Of a stretch of DNA of 9,232 nt, positions 5,823-9,232 are shown in pieces. The DNA is from Acidobacteriota bacterium. Lineage in GTDB: Bacteria; Acidobacteriota; Polarisedimenticolia; QHYA01. Positions within the stretch are counted from its first letter, which is position 1. Every line of letters starts with the position of its first letter. The stretch lies in contig QHYA01000153.1 of the NCBI GenBank assembly GCA_003223995.1, positions 1-9,232 on the forward strand, in the 5' to 3' direction. Both the position numbers and the translations under genes were made by a program. The notes beneath the pieces were generated by a model. It had not been told where the DNA came from and did not search any database. It saw only the letters and a list, made by a program, of their open reading frames with translations.

Positions 5823-6692
5823 TCAGGATACGGGCGGTGCTGCGCCGCCCGCAACCACGGGAGCGATCCGGCAGCCTTCGATCCTTTCCGCCTCCGAATA
5901 GACGTTGAAACTCTTCTCCCGGAGGAAGCCGACCAGCGTCATGTTGGCCTCCCTCGCGAGATCCACGGCCAGGCTCGAGGGAGCCGAAACGGCGCAGACG
6001 ACCGGGACCCGCGCGACGAGGACTTTCTGGACGATCTCGAAAGAAGCACGGCCGGACACCATCACGAGATGCCGGGAGAGAGGGATCATTCCGGACAGCA
6101 GGGCAGCGCCGATCGTCTTGTCCACGGCATTGTGCCGTCCCACGTCCTCCCGCAGCAGCAGCAGCTTCCCGCGCTCGTCGAAGAGACCGCATGCATGCAG
6201 CCCTCCTGTCTCCTCGAAGACCTTCTGGGCGGCGCGAAGCGCCCGCGGAAGCCGGAAGAGAACCTCCAGTGCGACCCAGGCGCCATCCACGTCGTCCGGC
6301 AACGGGGGAGTCGAGACCTTCACCGACTCGATCGTCGTCTTGCCGCAGAGCCCGCAGGAAGTGTTCGAGAAGAACGACCTTTTCAGGCGCCTCCAGTCCA
6401 CGGAAACACCGGGGACGAGCCGGACGTCCAGCACGTTCTCATGCTGCGGGTCCTTCGGGTCCCGGCAGTGCGCGATGGCCCCGATCTGCCCGGCCGAGCT
6501 GACGATGCCTTCAGACAGCAGCAGCCCCGCGGCCAGCTCCACATCGTGACCCGGAGTGCGCATCACGACGGTGAGGCTTCGACCTCCGATGCGGATCTCG
6601 AGCGGCTCCTCGACGGCGAGCCCGTCCTCCCGCCCGGACGGCAGGTTCCCCTTGAAGGTGGTGACGCGGGTCCTGGAAACGCTCTTGACCAT
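5823..6692 (-). CDS. fdhD: Formate dehydrogenase accessory sulfurtransferase FdhD
   Basis: This 289-residue protein is a full-length FdhD. In E. coli FdhD carries sulfur from IscS to the molybdenum/tungsten bis-MGD cofactor of formate dehydrogenase. Clear family features are VEEPLEIRIGG (28-38), RTPGHDVELAAGLLLSEGIV (45-64), the sulfur-transfer pair in NTSCGLCGK (Cys113, Cys116), GGLHACGLFD (163-172), REDVGRHNAVDK (181-192), VSGRASFEIVQK (212-223) and APSSLAVDLA (237-246). The ATG at 6692 is used; a GTG three bases upstream is equally possible and has better spacing from AAGGA. It is the first gene of a minus-strand unit and is followed after 33 bp by the selenoprotein gene. It is divergent from the dehydrogenase-like gene. 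No formate dehydrogenase subunit lies in the window. Confidence 0.97.
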   Translation of the reverse strand: MVKSVSRTRVTTFKGNLPSGREDGLAVEEPLEIRIGGRSLTVVMRTPGHDVELAAGLLLSEGIVSSAGQIGAIAHCRDPKDPQHENVLDVRLVPGVSVDWRRLKRSFFSNTSCGLCGKTTIESVKVSTPPLPDDVDGAWVALEVLFRLPRALRAAQKVFEETGGLHACGLFDERGKLLLLREDVGRHNAVDKTIGAALLSGMIPLSRHLVMVSGRASFEIVQKVLVARVPVVCAVSAPSSLAVDLAREANMTLVGFLREKSFNVYSEAERIEGCRIAPVVAGGAAPPVS

Positions 6693-6715
6693 CACGTTCT
6701 CGCATCCTTGCGGGG

Positions 6716-6745
6716 ATTATAGGTCAGCCCTTTCTGCCATGATAA
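6716..6745 (-). promoter_or_regulatory. Candidate fdhD promoter
   Basis: On the minus strand a perfect TATAAT (6721-6716) lies 18 bp after TTATCA (6745-6740), which matches the -35 consensus at four of six positions. The predicted start near 6709 would leave a leader of under 20 bases before the fdhD start, which is tight for the AAGGA at 6709-6705. Confidence 0.4.
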
Positions 6746-6770
6746 CCTGAGCTTTTCCGGAGGTTCTTTC

Positions 6771-7442
6771 ATGGATCTCGGTCTGGACGGCCGCGCCGCG
6801 CTCGTGGCCGCGGCGAGCGAGGGCATCGGCCGGGCGGTCGCTCAAGCCCTGGCGGGGGAAGGATGCAGGATCGCGATCTGTTCGCGCAGCAAGAAGCGGA
6901 TCGACGCTGCGGCCGAAGGGATCCGGCGGGCGACGGGCGCGGAGGTGATCTCCGCCGTCGCCGACCTCACGCGCCCGGATGACGCCGTCGAGCTGACCCT
7001 GCTGTCTGTCGTCAGGCTCTGTCGAGCCGCCGTGCCCCTGATGCGGCGCGCGAACTGGGGAAGGATCGTGAACCTGGCCTCCGTCTCGGTGCGCCAGCCG
7101 CTGCACCGCATGATCCTCTCGAACACTCTGCGGGCCGGCGTCGCCGGCTTTTCGAAAACCCTGGCCGACGAGCTGGGACCGGAGGGGATCACCGTCAACC
7201 TCGTCTGTCCGGGTCGCGTGGACACCGCCCGCATCAGGGAGCTGGCCGCTGTCCATGCAGACGCCCACAAGGTCAGCCTGGAAGAGATCCTCAAGGCCTG
7301 GACAGAGGAACTGCCGGCCCGCCGGCTGGGGCGGCCGGAAGAGATCGGCGACGTCGTGGCCTTCCTGTGCTCGGAACGCGCAGGTTTCATCACGGGCACG
7401 GTCGTCACCGTGGACGGCGGGTTCACGAAGGCCGCCTTGTGA
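6771..7442 (+). CDS. Short-chain dehydrogenase/reductase-like protein, internally shortened
   Basis: This 223-residue protein belongs to the FabG-like SDR superfamily by its N-terminal dinucleotide fold (LVAAASEGIGRAVAQALAGE, 11-30), ADLTRP (64-69), WGRIVNLASVSV (96-107) with the expected serine (Ser104 or Ser106), VNLVCPGRVDT (142-152) and ITGTVVTVDGG (207-217). Relatives of this subgroup are about 260 residues; here DLTRPDD joins directly to AVELTLLSVVRL, losing about 40 residues that should hold the NNAG strand and the next helix. The frame stays open. The catalytic YxxxK is replaced by SxxxR (Ser117-Arg121, LSNTLRAG), as I recall for a related non-canonical subgroup. The ATG at 6771 has GGAGG seven bases upstream. 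It may be inactive, specialised, or an assembly error. It is divergent from fdhD; the glycosyltransferase frame follows. Confidence 0.85.
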   Translation: MDLGLDGRAALVAAASEGIGRAVAQALAGEGCRIAICSRSKKRIDAAAEGIRRATGAEVISAVADLTRPDDAVELTLLSVVRLCRAAVPLMRRANWGRIVNLASVSVRQPLHRMILSNTLRAGVAGFSKTLADELGPEGITVNLVCPGRVDTARIRELAAVHADAHKVSLEEILKAWTEELPARRLGRPEEIGDVVAFLCSERAGFITGTVVTVDGGFTKAAL

Positions 7443-7541
7443 GCCTGAACAACCGGCCCACCCGGCCACGCGGCGCGAGCGCATTCCCGATCTCCGTTCG
7501 GCAAGTGCGTTGACCGGCCGCAAGCATCTGGAGAAAGGGCC

Positions 7542-9232
7542 CTGCGGGATCTGGCTCGCATCCGGCTGACGCTGGTTGGTCTCTGGGCCCTTCTGGTCCT
7601 GGCGGGGCTGCCGGTGCGGGAGCTGATGCCTCCCGACGAACCGCGTTTCGCGGAGGTCGCGCAGGAGATGCGCGAGGGAGGACACTGGGTCGTCCCGCAC
7701 CTGGCCGGAAGGGTGTACGGCGACAAACCCCCTGTGCTCTTCTGGGCGATGAACCTCGCCTCCCTGCCTGTGGGAAGGATCACAGCGACGACCGCGCGCA
7801 TCCCCTCGGCTCTCGCTTCCCTCGCAGTGCTTCTGCTCACGGCGCGGCTGGGACGCCGGCTCTTCGGGTCGGCGGCCGCCGGCCTGGCGGCGGGGGTGGT
7901 TCTCATGACGACGAGCGAGTTCTTCCAGAGGTCGCAGTGGGCTTCCACGGACATGACTCTGGCCGCTTTGACCATGTCGGCGGCCACCTGCTGGGCCGAA
8001 GCGCTGTTCGGGGGGGCGGAGGCTAACGCCGGCCCCGGTCATCGATCATGGAAACTGCGGGCGGGATGGCTCGCCGCCGCGATGGCGACGATGACGAAAG
8101 GACCAGTGGGCCTGTTCTGGGCACTTGCCTGGCCTGCGGCTGAGGCGGCTGCCCGCGGCCGCTGGAGGAAGCTCGCGGAGATCTTCCGCTCCTCCGGTCC
8201 GCTGCTGTACGTCGCCGTCGTCGGCGGCTGGCTCCTCGCCTCGGAAGGGATCACGGGCGGCGGCTACATCCGGGATGTCCGGCGCGCGAGCCCCATGCGT
8301 GAGCATGTCCCGCAAGTGACCAGCGAAGCGAGGCATTCCCCTTCGGTCGAGGTCGTTCACGGCGGCCGTCTTTCTGCCTCGAACCAGGAGAACGACTCCA
8401 CGGCTCTGCGCTGCTGCCTTTTCCTCTTGCTGGAGGGATTCGTCTTTTTCTCGATCTCCAGCGGAAAGCGCGGAGTCTACCTTCTCCCCGCCTTCCCGGC
8501 CCTCGCTCTTCTCGTAAGCCGCGCATTCCTGAATGCGGGAGGTTTGCCGGGCCTCCGCCGCGCCTGGCGCGATGCGCCTCTCGTCTTCATGGTTTGCGTC
8601 GGCCTCGCCGGTGCTGTTGCGGCTCCATTCGCGTCGCGTGCGCTGCCCGGCGCTCTCGCGTCCATCACATCTTTCTCAGGCCTCCCGGAGCGCACCGCGA
8701 GCTTGGTTGCGGCCTGGGGCTCAATGACCGGAGGGCTCGCCCTGGCGGGCGGCTCTGTTCTCGCACTGATGGCGGGGCGGCGGGGACGGAGCAGGCGCAG
8801 CCTGGCCTGGTTCGCCGGCGGGCTGTCCATCCTGCTGGCGCTCGCCGGGACCGTGGGGGGAGCGCTCGCGAGCGGCCACCAGGGCGCGCGCGCATTCGGA
8901 GCGGAGATCGCCGCCCGCGTGCCACCCGGCAGCCCGATCGCGATCGAGCGGGGGAAGTTCGAATTGATCCTTTTCTACTCCGGCCGGAAGGGATTCGAGT
9001 TCACCGGCGAGAAGGACCTGCTGAAGGCGCTGGACGGGAAACGGGCCGGCTACGCTCTTATCGAGCGACGCACTTTCCAGCGGCTTCCCGCCGACCCTCG
9101 CCTCGCCGGCTTGGATCTACTCTTCTCCGGCCGCATCAGCGACACCGACTACGTCCTGCTCGGACCAGCCGCGCGGCAGGCCCCACCTGCCGCTCACTCT
9201 TCTCTTCCCTACGAACCGGCGGCCCTCAGGGG
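7542..9232 (+). CDS. Family-39-type (ArnT/PMT-like) membrane glycosyltransferase, partial
   Basis: The frame is open from 7449 to the right edge with no stop; about 563 residues are visible. Marks of GT39/GT83-type transferases, which move sugars from polyprenyl-phosphate carriers on the outer face of the membrane, are a first membrane helix followed by MPPDEPRFAEVAQEM (Asp32/Glu33 as the acidic catalytic pair), DKPPVLFW, QRSQWASTDMTLAAL, TKGPVG, and FFSISSGKRGVYLLPAFPAL before late helices and a soluble C-terminal domain. No ATG, GTG or TTG occurs before the first helix. CTG at 7542, eight bases after GGAG, gives the expected short N-terminus and is used here; GTG 7614 or ATG 7626 would remove the first helix. 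The stretch between GYIRDV and FVFFS (about 53 residues) is roughly half the usual length and lacks a recognisable membrane helix. Confidence 0.8.
   Translation, partial: MRDLARIRLTLVGLWALLVLAGLPVRELMPPDEPRFAEVAQEMREGGHWVVPHLAGRVYGDKPPVLFWAMNLASLPVGRITATTARIPSALASLAVLLLTARLGRRLFGSAAAGLAAGVVLMTTSEFFQRSQWASTDMTLAALTMSAATCWAEALFGGAEANAGPGHRSWKLRAGWLAAAMATMTKGPVGLFWALAWPAAEAAARGRWRKLAEIFRSSGPLLYVAVVGGWLLASEGITGGGYIRDVRRASPMREHVPQVTSEARHSPSVEVVHGGRLSASNQENDSTALRCCLFLLLEGFVFFSISSGKRGVYLLPAFPALALLVSRAFLNAGGLPGLRRAWRDAPLVFMVCVGLAGAVAAPFASRALPGALASITSFSGLPERTASLVAAWGSMTGGLALAGGSVLALMAGRRGRSRRSLAWFAGGLSILLALAGTVGGALASGHQGARAFGAEIAARVPPGSPIAIERGKFELILFYSGRKGFEFTGEKDLLKALDGKRAGYALIERRTFQRLPADPRLAGLDLLFSGRISDTDYVLLGPAARQAPPAAHSSLPYEPAALR

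Noticed and set aside
5618..5854. Minus-strand open frame of 78 residues over the end of fdhD
   Set aside because: Arg/Ser/Pro-rich shadow; the true gene in this place is the Sec-containing frame.
6717..8042. Long minus-strand open frame of 441 residues across the dehydrogenase and glycosyltransferase
   Set aside because: Composition is Arg/Gly/Pro/Gln-rich with no domain; it spans two genes with clear family motifs on the plus strand, as expected for a shadow frame in GC-rich DNA.
1..9232. CRISPR arrays, tRNA or rRNA genes, insertion sequences
   Set aside because: No regularly spaced repeats, no tRNA- or rRNA-like stretches and no transposase motifs were seen by reading both strands.

Overview
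The window is GC-rich bacterial DNA with dense, short-spaced genes. The gene mix fits an uncultured soil or subsurface bacterium of the Acidobacteriota / former Deltaproteobacteria / Rokubacteria type, but no marker gene fixes the taxon. fdhD next to a gene that reads best as a UGA-encoded selenoprotein implies a genome with selenocysteine machinery and probably formate dehydrogenase.

Layout. (1) Positions 1-1960, minus strand: a three-gene operon with a ChrB-type chromate-resistance domain protein, an MFS transporter overlapping it by 17 bp, and a haem-oxygenase-fold iron redox enzyme cut by the left edge. (2) 1961-2199: upstream region with a 16-bp inverted repeat. (3) 2200-4171, plus strand: a small soluble histidine-kinase-like ATPase without a phospho-acceptor histidine, then an M20D metallo-amidohydrolase 19 bp downstream. 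(4) 4172-5500, plus: an AT-rich regulatory region (29-bp imperfect palindrome, 10-bp direct repeats) and an AAA/DUF4143 ATPase, probably acquired horizontally. (5) 5550-6692, minus: fdhD followed by a 79-residue glutaredoxin-like protein whose redox motif is UxxC, with an in-frame TGA at 5751-5753 followed by a good bacterial SECIS hairpin. (6) 6771-7442, plus: a short-chain dehydrogenase-like protein lacking about 40 central residues and the canonical catalytic Tyr/Lys. (7) 7542-9232, plus: a family-39-type membrane glycosyltransferase cut by the right edge, with an unclear start and a shortened central loop.

The main discovery is the selenoprotein. Ordinary ORF calling stops at codon 13 and misses it. 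Reading UGA as Sec restores a complete glutaredoxin fold, and the predicted RNA hairpin sits where bacterial SECIS elements sit. Its placement behind fdhD suggests a thiol/selenol redox partner for formate dehydrogenase maturation or for selenium/sulfur delivery. Several other genes here (kinase-like protein, dehydrogenase, glycosyltransferase) are shortened versions of their families.
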